Positions 37,885-47,984 of a stretch of DNA of 64,000 nucleotides are shown in pieces. The notes beneath the pieces are model-generated. The model was given only the letters and a program-made list of their open reading frames with translations. It had not been told where the DNA came from and did no database searches. Each line of letters opens with the position of its first letter. The stretch's first letter is position 1. This DNA comes from Dreissena polymorpha (taxonomy: Eukaryota > Mollusca > Bivalvia > Myida > Dreissenidae). The stretch covers positions 85,016,663 through 85,080,662 of the forward strand of contig NC_068360.1 in the NCBI RefSeq assembly GCF_020536995.1, read 5' to 3'. Made by a program: the position numbers and the translations under genes.

Positions 37885-38815
37885 TGTCTGTGCTTTGTCA
37901 CCTCTTTTAATCGAATGTCACCAGCTACTGGCCGTTTACCACCAATTACATACGTATACATTTGCAACTAAAATGAACACATTAACATAATTAGGATTGA
38001 TGTAAATGAATGTTCAGTACCATCGTTGTTTCAATAACTGTTTACTTCGTTATGCATGTAAGCCATGCATTTATTAAATGTAACCATATATATACGCAAT
38101 ATGAATTGAATCGACAATGGCTTGTCCTATTGCTTATCACGCGCGGATATCCGGATATGTGTAGACACGTCGCTATCAAACATAACGATATCCAAACGTG
38201 AGCTGGCAACCCGTATGTCAAAATCTTGAACTTCCGGCTAGAACGTCTCTGCTCTTATAAATCTTAGAAATATATATTCATCATCATCTCAGAGGCTTTG
38301 AAAGGTTTATAATGAACCCTACCCACATGTGTAGACATATGTAGACACAACAACTATAGAATGCACGAAATAAAAGCCATAGAACACAAAGTAAATCAAT
38401 TGACGACACTTTTTTATCAATAGGGCATTGTTACAATTGTGTTCGTTTTCAAAATGAATTCTAGGTAAAAAATATACACATTCGAACGCGATCAAAAATG
38501 AAATAATTATGCACAAACACAAACGACATATCAATAAACTAAAATAAGCCCCATTTGACCTTTAAAACTACCACATCATGCGATTTTCTTAAAACATCCT
38601 TACATACTTTATTCAAACGTAGTGTATGACGATTTACTTGAAAATAATAACAATACGCCCTGTATCCGCCTATCGATTGTAATCCAAACATGAGATCATG
38701 CGATGAATTAAAGCTTGGGGAGTCTTGATAAATAAGTTATTTTTATAAACGTTATACACTGCGTTATTTTTATGTGCTATTAAATATTTTTTTTTGTTTT
38801 TAAATCTGTTTTATA
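37885..38815. other. Non-coding stretch
   Basis: AT-rich. A polypyrimidine tract and AG acceptor (ttttataatag) close it at 38819, just before GPCR remnant 2. Confidence 0.5.
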
Positions 38816-38819
38816 ATAG

Positions 38820-39216
38820 AGGAAACAATCGAACAACTAAACAGGAGAAAAGCGAAGGCTCTGCTGCCTGTGACGATTTTGTTTGGAGTCTTTTTGGTGT
38901 GCGGCGTGGTGGGAAATGTCCTGGTGTTAATCGTGTTCTGCTTGGGACGGGTGTACAGAGGAATTAACTTCCGGGTGTTTGCGATATTTCTCGCGGTTAT
39001 AGATCTAATATGCTGTAAACTAATCCCGCCGTCTGAGATTGCGAAACACCGGAACTATTTCAACTTTACGAGTGTAGGGTTTTGCAGAGCAAGGGTTTTC
39101 ATTAACATGTGGGGTGCCGTCTCTTGTTCATTGGCGTTACTTGTCGTGTCCGTTGATCGGTACCGGAGAGTGTGTTTTCCCTTAAGCGACAGATATCCCA
39201 GAGTCTTGCGCTACTG
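38820..39216 (+). pseudogene. GPCR remnant 2, exon with TM1-TM3
   Basis: After the acceptor at 38818-38819 the frame shows TM1 with GNVLVLIVF, TM2 with FLAVIDLI and TM3 ending DRYRRVCFP (the class-A DRY motif). The extracellular first loop has FNFTSVGFC with an N-glycosylation site and the conserved TM3 Cys. The frame slips near 39180: in the next frame LKRQISQSLAL matches LKRQISYSLAL of remnant 3. Similarity to the receptor stops at about 39216, shortly before the LINE. TM6-TM7 reappear beyond the LINE at 42.7 kb. TM4-TM5 are missing. Confidence 0.8.
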
Positions 39217-39464
39217 AAAGTGAAAGTAAGCCGGACAACCACGTGCCGAATGAAAACGCGACTAAAAAAGCAACAACCAAACACATCAGAGACGGCTGCA
39301 TCCGAAACAGATATTCCATGGGTTGGACCTGCAAACTGTCTAGATCGTGGAGAAATACAAATATAACAACATCAACAGATTAACCCAGTCATTGAAGAGG
39401 CAGCAACGGCCGCTAGGGATCGCCGGCCGCCGCGCACACGCACACTCGACAGTCTCATGACGTT
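39217..39464. other. Junction between GPCR remnant 2 and the LINE
   Basis: About 250 bp that match neither the receptor nor the LINE open frame. It includes a GC-rich patch (gatcgccggccgccgcgc, about 39419-39440) that is unusual for this window. It may be LINE 5' sequence with frame loss or another small insertion. Confidence 0.4.
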
Positions 39465-42400
39465 TACAGACCACAATCATTAGGGACTGAACATCAATTT
39501 ATAACAGAATTTTTCGGATTCATGGAGGACATTGTTCCCAACTATTCAAATCTTATGATTCTTGGAGATTTCAACTTGCATGTCAACAAAACTAACAGTG
39601 TTGTGACTGAATTTAAGAATTCTCTTGTAGCAATGGGTTTGGAACAACATGTTAATTTCAGCACACACACAGAGGGAAATACACTCGACCTAGTAATCTC
39701 TGAGGCTACAAACGGTATTGAAATCAATTCGTGTGAATCAAGCCCTTTCTTTTCGGACCATTGTGTAGTTACAGTCGTTAACAAAGTACAAAAAGAAAAT
39801 ATCAAGAGTCAAACAATAAAATTTCGAAATTTTAAAAACATAGACCACTCAGCATTTACTAACGACCTCAATGAAATGTCAATTACAGCAGACAAAGTAG
39901 ATACTTTTGAAGAGCAATTTGAAGATGAAATCTGTAGAATTCTTGATAAACACGCTCCATACATTGAGAAAAACAAAATCTGTCGTGCACCAAAACCATG
40001 GTTTAATGAAAACATTCTTGAACTAAAACGTAAAACACGCAAACTGGAACGCATGTGGAGAAAATACAAACAACGAGACCAATATGAACTTTTCAAAAAT
40101 GCCAGAAATAAATACACTGTCGAGTTGACTGCAGAGAAGAAACGATCGCTTAGTCAAAAAGTAATTGATTTTCACGGAGATTCTGAAACACTCTACAAGT
40201 TTGTATCAGAATTAACAGGAAAAAATACTGATAACCCTTTGCCGGAAGGTGAAAGCGACACCGCGATAGCTGAAAATTTTGCCGATCACTTCCTGGATAA
40301 AATTAACAAAATTCGAGATGCCCTTGCAAGTTTCGAAAAATTCACACCCGATCACAAGGAAGTACCATGTTTCGGTATGTTCGAGGATCTAACCCAAGAT
40401 GAAGTGAAAAAGATCATCAATCATCTTCAAACAAAATCATGCGAACTAGATGCATTGCCAACAAGAGTACTAAAATCATTTTTAAACGAGTTACTACCGT
40501 TCGTGACAAAATTGGTTAATCTCTCTCTGAGTCAAGGAGTTTTTCCTTCAAAATTTAAACAGGCAATAGTAAAACCACTTCTTAAGAAAATTGGACTAGA
40601 CCTGAGTTATGCCAACTATAGACCAGTGAGCAACTTATCATTTCTATCGAAAGTGATTGAACAGGCTGCTCTGTTTAAACTCAATATACACGTAAATGAA
40701 AACAGTCTCCTTCCAAAAAATCAGTCAGCCTACAGACAATTCCATTCTAGTGAATCTGCTTTACTTAGACTAGTCAATGATATACTCGAAGGTATGGAGG
40801 AACAAGAGGTTACAGCACTTATCGCCATTGATTTGAGTGCTGCCTTCAATACAGTCGATCATGACATTCTACTAGACGTGTTGCAAAAACAATACGGTGC
40901 ATGTGGCACGGCACCAAATTGGATAGACTCGTATCTTCGTCCAAGAAGCTGTCGCATAAGTGTTAATTCAGCTTTATCGGCGGCACGTTCTTTGGAGTGT
41001 GGTGTCCCCCAGGGTAGTTGTCTTGGTCCATGGCTCTACCTGTCGTACGCTGGAACACTGTTTGATGTCGTTCCTCCCTCCATCACAGTCTACGGTTTTG
41101 CAGACGACCACACTTCAAACAAGCGATTCAAACCTGCCATTCAAGAACTTGAAAGTTTTGCACTCGTTATTTACAACTGGATGAACGAGAATAAACTGAA
41201 AATGAACGCATCAAAAACGGAATTCATCATGTTCGGTAGTAGACCCCAATTAAATAAATGTCAATCTAAAGAAATATATATTGCTAGTGACACTGTTAAA
41301 GCAGAAAAATGCATACGGTATTTGGGTGCATATTTAGACGAAACACTAAATTTTAAAGAACACATCAAAATTAAGTGCCGTACAGCCATGTACAAATACC
41401 TTAAAATCAAAAACATAAGGAAATACTTAACAAAAAAAGCAACAGAAATACTCGTTTTGTCTTTGGTAATATCCCATCTGGATTATTGTAATCTCATCTT
41501 GTATGGAACAGCTCAATGCGAAATAAACAAAATGCAACGTATCCAAAACATGTGTGCCAAATTGATACTCGGCCGACAGAAATATGACAGTTCAAAAGAT
41601 GCCTTGTATGAACTACACTGGCTATCAGTAATGGCTAGAATAACATTCAAATTACTGAACTTCATGTATAATTGTTCTGTTGGTAACGCGCCAACATACC
41701 TTACAGAACTTATAGAAGAAGAAGTACCAGCACGTGACCTACGATCTACCGTCTCGTATGACGTATGTTATGATGTTAAACGCACAAAGAGATAAACTTT
41801 CATGGACAGGAGATTCGGAGTTGTTGGTCCGAAACTGTGGAATGACCTTCCATCAAGCATCCGGACTTTCGCATCAATAAACATTTTCAAAAGGAATTTG
41901 AAAACATTTTTCTTCAGAGACTTTTACACCCTATTTTAATTTGAATACCTGTGATTAAAAAAATAATCGAGACTCAGTTTTACAGGCTTATTTGTCACTA
42001 GGACTCATAGGACCAAGCAATTAAAGAATTGTGCGGGCTTCTTTGCTCGGAAAGGATATTTATCGTACACGTGACTGGTAATCAAGAATCATTAGGGCTT
42101 CTTTGCTCAATGATTGAATTACATAAACCAGCTGTCTTTTAGTCATGCTTAGGCCTTCTAATGGTGTCTTAAAGTCACACTGTAATTTTAACCTTCAAGT
42201 TGTGTCTTGTAGTCACACTTGGTCAGCCTATTTGTGACCTGTAGTCACGATAGTTCAAATAAGGTTTAAACCCAAAAGAAGTGTCCTTAAGTATGACAGG
42301 TGACCGGTAGCTGCGGGATCCGACAGCCAGAGTGCAGAAATATCCTTTTACGTATCCTTTTATTTAATGAAAAACACTGTCTTTATGTTGCCAAATATTT

Positions 42401-42651
42401 GCTCATATTATCATTATAATTAGTGTCTTAACTCTAGTTATATCAATTTATTACATAATATTTTACTTTTACTGTGTTTTAGTAGTGTAGCCGGTATTGT
42501 TCTATTGCTTAAGTTCCTTACAGCATTATTATTTATATCACACATTTTTAGATCATTAATCCTTTATGTACATGTATATGTTTTGTACAACGCCATTGAA
42601 TATCATTATATAAATAGGCGTTTCATCAAATTAGCAAGTTTCAAGTTTCAA
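39465..42651 (+). mobile_element. 5'-truncated non-LTR retrotransposon (LINE, CR1/L2-like)
   Basis: One long frame (39465-41795, continuing in the same frame after one TAA at 41793 to a stop at 41937-41939) encodes the C-terminal half of an APE endonuclease (ILGDFNLH, FFSDHCVV) and a full reverse transcriptase: NYRPVSNLSFLSKVIE, IAIDLSAAFNTVDHDILL, GVPQGSCLGP, the catalytic YGFADDHT, and MNASKTEFIMFG. The end carries VVGPKLWNDLPSSIR, common at the tail of CR1/L2-type ORF2. ORF1 and the endonuclease N-terminus are missing. The 3' end near 42630-42651 is a short AAGTTTC repeat with no poly(A), fitting this group. With one nonsense codon the copy is young but unable to move by itself. Confidence 0.9.
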
Positions 42652-42654
42652 TGA

Positions 42655-42984
42655 CGATGACGTCACTTATGTCGTCATTTCTTCGGAAACATAGCGTTCA
42701 GAGAGCATGCAGTCGATATCGTTCCCAACATGTCATCAAGAAGTATCCCGTATAAAACGCTTAATTGGTTAATTATTTCACTGGTGTTTATTACTACGAA
42801 CATACTATCCATGCTTTTGTCGATACTGCACTCAAACATTATTCACAAAGATTCGCAGCAATATGTTGTTTTTACAGTGTTTAATCGGCTCCTTTATATT
42901 AACAATTGTATAGCTCTAAATCATTTTGTGTATGCTTTTTGTAATAGAAATTTTCAAAAAACAATAATAAGTATCGGTCCTTGA
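42655..42984 (+). pseudogene. GPCR remnant 2, TM6-TM7 exon beyond the LINE
   Basis: SIPYKTLNWLIISLVFITTN is the TM6 homologue and NRLLYINNCI plus HFVYAFCNRNFQ the TM7/helix 8 homologue of the receptor at 46.6-47.7 kb. The NPxxY motif is altered (LNHFVY). It lies directly after the LINE tail, so this and the 38.8-kb exon are read as one receptor copy split by the insertion. Confidence 0.7.
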
Positions 42985-43780
42985 ATAAAGGCATATATGT
43001 GTATGTAGTATCATGAACATCGAAATTCTTGGATAGTGTGTTTTAATGCTATATTACTATTGTGTTGAGTATGCATGCTTTGTTAATTTGTTTCAAGGTG
43101 AATTAGAACTACGAAGTTCTTCGCAGTTCTCTATTTACAATGAATGTCATGTCGCACGTGTTGTTTCAACGTTATAAAATGAAAGAAGAATATTATTATG
43201 ATTATTTAGACTGTGAACATTAGGCGTATATAAAATATCATGTCAAAGATAAACATTATATATAGCATAAACAATTAAACGTTTTCTAATTTGAACTTTC
43301 ATTTCTTCGTCCGGTTACCACTTTGTAAAACAGCTTTACACAAACTTTTAAATGAAACGTGTAACACTTGTAATGTGTTCTTCTTTTTAAAAATGTAAAT
43401 TGTTTTGTCAAAATGACATTATTTGATACAAACCAAACTCTTTTCTATAACTTCGCATTTATACATTTGTATAGACACCTTCATTTTACGTTGACACTGT
43501 TCGTATTAACACAAAAAAGACAAAGCAAAGTTCATACAAGTGATTTTGTATACATAAAAAAACGCCCAGGTTTAATTAGTAAGTGAAGTAACTGTGATAT
43601 AAAAGATATCTTTTTGTAAAACCGCTAGAAGGAAATGCAATTATTGTTGGGCTTGATGCATTCGGAACTTATGCGTTACTTTGTTTTACAACTACGTCAA
43701 TACACACCGGACGTACCATAAAGGATTATTTCCTGTGAAAAATTGTCGAACCGCATTTTTGGGGGTATTTTCTTCCAATA
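42985..43780. other. Non-coding stretch
   Basis: A small palindrome (agaactacgaagttcttcgcagttct) lies near 43107-43132. No gene recognised. Confidence 0.45.
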
Positions 43781-43782
43781 TT

Positions 43783-43880
43783 TGGTGTTGCGCTATAAAT
43801 GTATATAGTCCGCCTGGTGATATATAGAGCCCAGGTCCGATAGCCACTTAGGTGGTGTTGCGCTATGAATGTATATCGTC
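43783..43880. repeat. 70-bp satellite, left block
   Basis: Two copies begin at about 43783 and 43854 with ggtgttgcgctat and contain cgtccgcctg. They are cut off from the main array by the pogo-like insertion. Confidence 0.9.
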
Positions 43881-44882
43881 CGCCTGCGAAAACTCGCTAT
43901 TAAGACCACTTGTGGGACTTTTCAAAAGTGGTCTTAATAGCGAGGTGGTCTTAATTCTGAGTTTTCATGAATTTGATGGACATATAATTACAACAACGTA
44001 AATATTCACTGAACTTTTATCTGTTTGCATACAATATAACAGTCATCCGTTTATACATTGTATTTATACATTGTACAAAGATAGTATTTCAAGTTGTTCA
44101 TTAAAGAAGTGTAAATACATGTATATGTACTTTTCATCAAGATCCTTGATGTTTACTTAACGAATGAGTCAATTGTCGTCTGCTTAGCATTTTGTCGAAT
44201 AAAAGTCGAGATTTTCTTTTTAGAATAGCTTGAACCCGAGTCTTTCCAATGCCGAATAAATCGTCGTTGAGATTTCCCATCACTTGCGTCGATCAAATCA
44301 ATCTTTTCTTTTAAACACAACTCTTTCCGTTTTCGCTTATCCATTTTGAATAACGATATGGTATAAAAGTCGGTTTTTATATCCATCACGAACAAAACCG
44401 TGTTACTCAAATATCCTAACTGTTAAATTATTCGCCGTAATAAATCTTTAAAGTGTGTACCAAACAACTAACAATTTACCCATCAAAGACTCAATAATAA
44501 TAATAGCTAATTGTCAATCAAGGGTTAAAAATTATAACAAGTGCCGAAAATCTAACACCTGTGTCGCAAATCGATGCCAAAAACCGTTGTCGTTAATTGT
44601 GGTTAATTGGGTCAGAATGGCTTCGTACACAAGCCCGATAGTACCACAACATCAGATCAAGTAAGGTGTGAAAATTACTGGTCGTTTGGCGGGTGTCAAT
44701 TAAGAACAATATCGATAATTGGTACTGATTAAAGTGGTCGTAATAGCGGATTAGCGGGTTGGTCGGATTAGTGAGTGTAACGACCATTGAAATATAGAAG
44801 GAACAAATCGGGACTGAAAAATGGTGGTCGACTTAGCGAGTTGGTCGTAATACCGAGGTGGTCGTAAAGAGAGTTTTCACTG
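43881..44882 (-). mobile_element. Pogo/Tigger-like DNA transposon relic inserted in the 70-bp satellite
   Basis: The right end reads gagagttttcactg followed by TATATAG of the satellite, i.e. a CAGTGAAAACTC terminus next to a TA target. The left end keeps only GAAAACTCGC. The minus-strand frame 44410-44153 includes, from 44344, MDKRKRKELCLKEKIDLID, matching the N-terminal DNA-binding (CENP-B/psq-type) helix-turn-helix of pogo/Tigger transposases, and it ends QTTIDSFVK. The DDE catalytic region is absent, so this is an internally deleted copy. An 18-bp perfect inverted repeat (43893-43910 with 43927-43944) lies beside the left end. Confidence 0.75.
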
Positions 44883-45332
44883 TATATAGCCCAGGATCGG
44901 TAGCCACTTAGGTGGTGTTGCGCTATGAATGATTATCGTCCGTCTGGCGATATATAGGGCCAAGGTTCGGTAGCCACTTAGTTGGTGTTGCGCTATGAAT
45001 GTATATCGTCCGCCTGGCGATATATAGGGCCCAGGTTCGGTAGCCATAAAGTTGATGTTGCGCTATGAGTGCATTTCGTCCGCCTGGCGATATATAGGGC
45101 CAAGGTTCGGTAGCCACAAAGTCTGTGTTGCACTATAAATGTATATCGTCCGCCTGGCGATATATAGGACCAAGGTTCGGTAGCCATATAATTGGTGTTG
45201 CGCTATGAGTATATATCGTCCGCCTGGCGATATATAGGGCAAAGGTTTGGTAGCCACATAGTTGGTGTTGCGCTATGAATGTATATCATACGCCTGGCGA
45301 TATATAGAGACCAGGTCCGGTCGCCACTTTTA
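44883..45332. repeat. 70-bp satellite, main block
   Basis: Six further units begin at about 44914, 44984, 45054, 45124, 45194 and 45264, a strict 70-bp period. Each contains ggcgatatataggg and cggtagccac. Three nested 64-codon minus-strand frames across it are repeat translations displaced by 70 bp. Confidence 0.95.
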
Positions 45333-45334
45333 AA

Positions 45335-45862
45335 GCGTTTTCAAGATCTTCTCTAATGACGCAAAGTTCTGGTTATACCCATGAAACGAACTCGAAATAG
45401 TTTCAATAATTTGCTTTTATGTAATAAAGGCTACACATTTGTTTAATAGACTCATTATTATTTCATGTATTACTACCTATCTATTTTCTAATTATCATGG
45501 ATCGTTCGTTTTTTTCTCGATTTGTCTTACAATAAAATTTTTACGTCAAGTGTTCAATATGAAAATTAATATCTGAGACTAAAGAAACACATTAATAGAT
45601 TTAAGCATCCTCGTATTGCTGCAATATGTCTTGTATATGCTATATGTAATATATATGCATATGATAATAACATTATTTTGGTACAATTGCCATCTGTGTT
45701 TGTCAATAGTTTTTCGTATACATGTATCGTAAGTGCCGAATCGATATATGCATGATATATCACCGACAATCCTCTTTTCGTCGGTGTTGGTAAACGAAAA
45801 TAGAACCAGTTCAATAAGCAGATGCGTCTACATTCTAATATCAAGTTGTACATATCTTAATA
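45335..45862. other. Non-coding stretch
   Basis: No gene or repeat recognised. Confidence 0.45.
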
Positions 45863-46578
45863 CAGTGTTTTTTTATGGCAATTTCGGGACCGATATTCGG
45901 CCCCATTCCCCTCAAAAAAGAGTATAATTTTTTCCCCCATTTTGTAAAAAAATCCTCTCCAGATGTTAAAAACAAAAAAAACATTTTTTTTAATTTTTTT
46001 TTTAGAAAGAACTGTTTCATAATCATGATAAATATATCTAAAACTTATTTAATAAATAACTAAAAAAGTATATAACTATAATTTATATGATTTTTAATTA
46101 TTATAAAGTGTTATATTAAATTAGATTAGATTTTCCCAAATTAGTGGACTTTTCACATGAATTGCATTTTTCTCCCAACATGGCCAGGAAAAGGCCTGAT
46201 GTATCTATATTGTGTCAATATTTGTTGATAAAAACATTCCAAGTTGATCCATTTTATTGATAAAAAATGCTCAAATTTGCCATTTGATCGATTTAAAAAA
46301 CTCAATGAGACTAAAAATGGCGAAGAAAACTGAGACTGTGCATGAAGGCTGAACTGTCTGAAACTAATGTTGAAAAAATCATTAATATATATTTCAGAAA
46401 AAGAACAGAGACATTCTGCTGTGAATATTATATTCATACAAACATGTGTATTCATATAATAAATATCATTACATATAAAAGAGTGAATTTTTAATTGTCC
46501 CCTTTTCCTAAAAAATGACGCATTTTTCCCCTTTTGACGGGCCCCGCCACCATTCCCCTATAAGTGAAAAAAACACTG
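45863..46578. mobile_element. 716-bp non-autonomous DNA element
   Basis: Perfect 12-bp terminal inverted repeats (CAGTGTTTTTTT) are flanked on both sides by TAATA, a likely 5-bp target duplication. Subterminal sequence (ccattcccct / ggggaatgg) is also inverted. It contains no transposase. The superfamily is not assigned: CAGTG ends suggest hAT, but a 5-bp duplication is unusual for hAT. Confidence 0.75.
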
Positions 46579-46593
46579 TAATATATCTGCGTT

Positions 46594-47701
46594 TTGATAT
46601 TTCCATCCGAAATGGCAAAATACCGTCTTTATTTTAACTTTACAAGTGTCGCTCTTTGCAAAGCGAAAGTGTACGTGAACATGTGGGGTGCCGTTTCGTG
46701 TGCTCTGTCGCTGCTTGTGATCTCCGTTGACAGGTACCGGAAGGTCTGCTGCCCTCTCAAGCGACAGATATCTTATAGTCTTGCTCTAAAGCTGTGTGGG
46801 TTGGTCACCTTCGTAATTTCAATTATCGTCGCTGCGACCTTTTCCGCGTTTCACGGAATTTTAGCGCAAAACAAAACAAACATTTACCGCGACAAAAAAG
46901 AAGTGTATATCTGTACCATAACAGAAGTATACAGAAATCATCCGCTAACAAAAATATTTCAACTAGATTCAATGGAAATACTATGTGGAGTGTCTGTTTC
47001 AGCTACAATGATGTACATATTATTTGGTAGGCAGATATATCTGCACTGGGGAGCATTTTTGAGCAAAATTCGATCTGATTATGGGAAGGATAGCCATTCC
47101 GGTAATACTACAGAACATAGCCACACTCTACAAACGCCGAAACGTTCATTTGATAATAGCAACCACTTGGATGTCAATCTCGAGTTGATAAATATAGGAA
47201 CAAATAGAAATGCTACCAAGTACGGAGATAGTACATTCTATAAAAAAGGCTCGGTCTGCCACTGCAGACGCCCGGAGCAAAACATCACGGTCGCAAAATA
47301 AGGGTAAACTGAGTCGACTTATCAGCGTATCCTCCTTGGGGTCAGGATATAGGATAGAATCAAGAAGATTGACGATTGGACGTAGGGGTTCTCGGCTTAC
47401 GATCAATACATTTCCCTATAAAACCTTGATCTGGTTTATTCTAACTCCAATCTTCATTTCCACGAACGTTTTGTCAATCGTTATGACATTCTTCAACCCG
47501 GATAGTATGAATAAGAACCCGAAACAGTTCGTCATGTTTTGCATGTTCACGCGTCTTGTGTACATCAACAACTGCATCAATCCGATTGTTTATGCCTTTC
47601 TTGACAAACATTTTCGAAATGATTGGCGCAATATTAGACCAATGCTAAAAAAACTATTCAAACGGACATTAATATTTTGTCGCATGGCTTCATCATCTTA
47701 A
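46594..47701 (+). pseudogene. GPCR remnant 3 (end of TM2 loop to TM7 and tail), one frameshift
   Basis: The frame 46594-47301 covers FNFTSVALC, TM3 with SVDRYRKVCCP (DRY motif), TM4 (LALKLCGLVTFVISIIV), an extracellular loop with an Asn-Lys-Thr site and Cys, TM5 (MEILCGVSVSATMMYILFG) and a long third intracellular loop. A 1-base shift near the A6 run at about 47242 moves to the frame ending 47701: TM6 (YKTLIWFILTPIFISTNV), TM7 with a canonical NPIVY motif, and a basic tail. TM1-TM2 are absent; the 716-bp DNA element lies 16 bp upstream. It is a class-A rhodopsin-like receptor of unknown ligand, the most complete of the three copies. The shift could be an assembly error. Confidence 0.8.
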
Positions 47702-47797
47702 GTTTATAATTACGAATTAATTGGCGATAACAACCATCAAAAGTTGCTTTTGTTACACGACATAACGTTAACTTTAAAACCAAGTTACATTTGAGCC

Positions 47798-47980
47798 GTG
47801 CTCTGTAAAAAGGGGGTTTAATGCATGTGCGTAAGTGTCGTCCCAGATTAACCTGTGCGGTCTACACTTTCCGCTTAAACTGGATTTTTGTTAAGATTAA
47901 GAAGAGACTCTCTGTAAACAAAAAATATCATAAAGGCGGAAAGTGTCGACCATGAATAGCCTGTGCGAACTTCAGAGCAC
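47798..47980. mobile_element. Foldback MITE, copy 2
   Basis: Ends in a perfect 8-bp inverted repeat (gtgctctg / cagagcac). Inside are gtgcgtaagtgtcgtcccag and cggaaagtgtcgaccatgaa, with an AT-rich centre. Same family as 36583 and 53205. It sits about 100 bp after GPCR remnant 3. Confidence 0.85.
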
Positions 47981-47984
47981 GACC

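Noticed and set aside
39522-41795. Reverse transcriptase frame as a retroviral or LTR element
   Set aside because: APE endonuclease motifs, the CR1/L2-type RT and the AAGTTTC tail identify a LINE; no LTRs, gag, integrase or protease seen.
44923-45257. Three related 64-codon minus-strand proteins (ATEPWPYISPGG type)
   Set aside because: They are one 70-bp satellite read in successive frames, offset by exactly 70 bp.
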